NCBI GenBank assembly: GCA_031268245.1
Contig: JAIRXN010000147.1
Coordinates: 1 to 6,450 of the forward strand
DNA length: 6,450 nt
Reading direction: 5' to 3'
Source of the DNA: Treponema sp.
GTDB taxonomy: Bacteria > Spirochaetota > Spirochaetia > Treponematales > Breznakiellaceae
The position numbers and the translations under genes were made by a program. This document shows positions 6,290 through 6,450 of the stretch, piece after piece. The number at the start of each line of letters is the position of its first letter. Within the stretch, counting starts at the first letter, position 1. The notes beneath the pieces were generated by a model. That model was not told where the DNA came from. It did not search any database and was given only the letters and a program-made list of their open reading frames with translations.

Positions 6290-6450
6290 TCAATATCTGC
6301 GGGTCAAGTTTAGCACTAAAGACCGGGATGAAGCTATACATCCGGAATAATACCGGAACTTTATCATCAACATAATCCAACTGCCGTCTTTTTTCGGCGA
6401 GAAGGTTCTCAAGGACGGCAATTTCATTTTGAAGCCGGGCAATAGAGATC
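6276..6450 (-). CDS. C-terminal end of an unrecognised protein, start outside the window
   Basis: A - strand frame enters from the right window edge and stays open for 57 codons, to a TGA at 6276-6278. The visible peptide begins with a heptad-like, Leu/Glu/Lys-rich helix (IARLQNEIAVLENLLAEKRRQLDY), probably a short coiled coil, followed by a hydrophobic stretch (VPVLFRMYSFIPVF) and a charged end (KLDPQILRNLR). Its codon choice (gcc, cgg, ctt, gaa) matches that of the efflux genes, which supports real coding. I recognise no family. The end may be premature: a coding-looking frame continues in a shifted phase to 6152. Confidence 0.4.
   Translation of the reverse strand, partial: ISIARLQNEIAVLENLLAEKRRQLDYVDDKVPVLFRMYSFIPVFSAKLDPQILRNLR

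Overview
The window carries the distal part of a tripartite RND efflux operon on the + strand, followed by a small palindromic repeat element, the operon's probable terminator, an alanine tRNA on the - strand with its own promoter, and the tail of an unrecognised - strand gene. The layout suggests a spirochaete, most likely a Treponema. The reasons are the gene order TolC-like protein / lipoprotein adaptor / RND pump / small PII-like protein, a loose lipobox in the adaptor, strong purine-rich Shine-Dalgarno sites, and an adaptor without the alpha-helical hairpin, as described for Borrelia BesA. This assignment is inferred from gene content, not from a database search.

Positions 1-5713 hold four co-directional, tightly packed genes. 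The TolC-family outer-membrane protein is cut off by the left window edge: its frame is open to base 3, and the ATG at 57 is internal. Its stop overlaps the start of the adaptor lipoprotein (ATGA). The adaptor's stop lies inside the Shine-Dalgarno of the 1103-residue RND pump. The pump's stop overlaps the start (ATGA) of a 118-residue protein of the PG0541-like, PII-related type. This packing implies one transcript with translational coupling. The likely complex is inner-membrane pump, lipid-anchored periplasmic adaptor and outer-membrane duct. The PII-like protein is a candidate cytoplasmic sensor or modulator of the pump. No operon promoter is visible, so it must lie upstream.

Positions 5710-5836 look like a roughly 120-bp non-autonomous mobile element (MITE-like). 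It has 17-bp terminal inverted repeats with one mismatch, CTAG at both outer ends, and three consecutive stem-loops. It appears to have inserted exactly at the operon's stop codon, without changing the protein, and to have separated that codon from a rho-independent terminator at 5855-5890.

Positions 5909-5982 (-) encode tRNA-Ala(GGC) with the G3:U70 identity pair and no encoded CCA. A good sigma70-type promoter sits just upstream of it. The right end (6152-6450, -) contains the C-terminal part of an unrecognised, coding-looking protein, with a possible +1 frameshift near 6289. The remaining 170 bases, between tRNA and fragment, hold the tRNA promoter and two weak stem-loops.

The most interesting points are the hairpin-less adaptor, the PII-like fourth gene, the reduced proton-relay residues of the pump, and the precise insertion of the small element at the stop codon.
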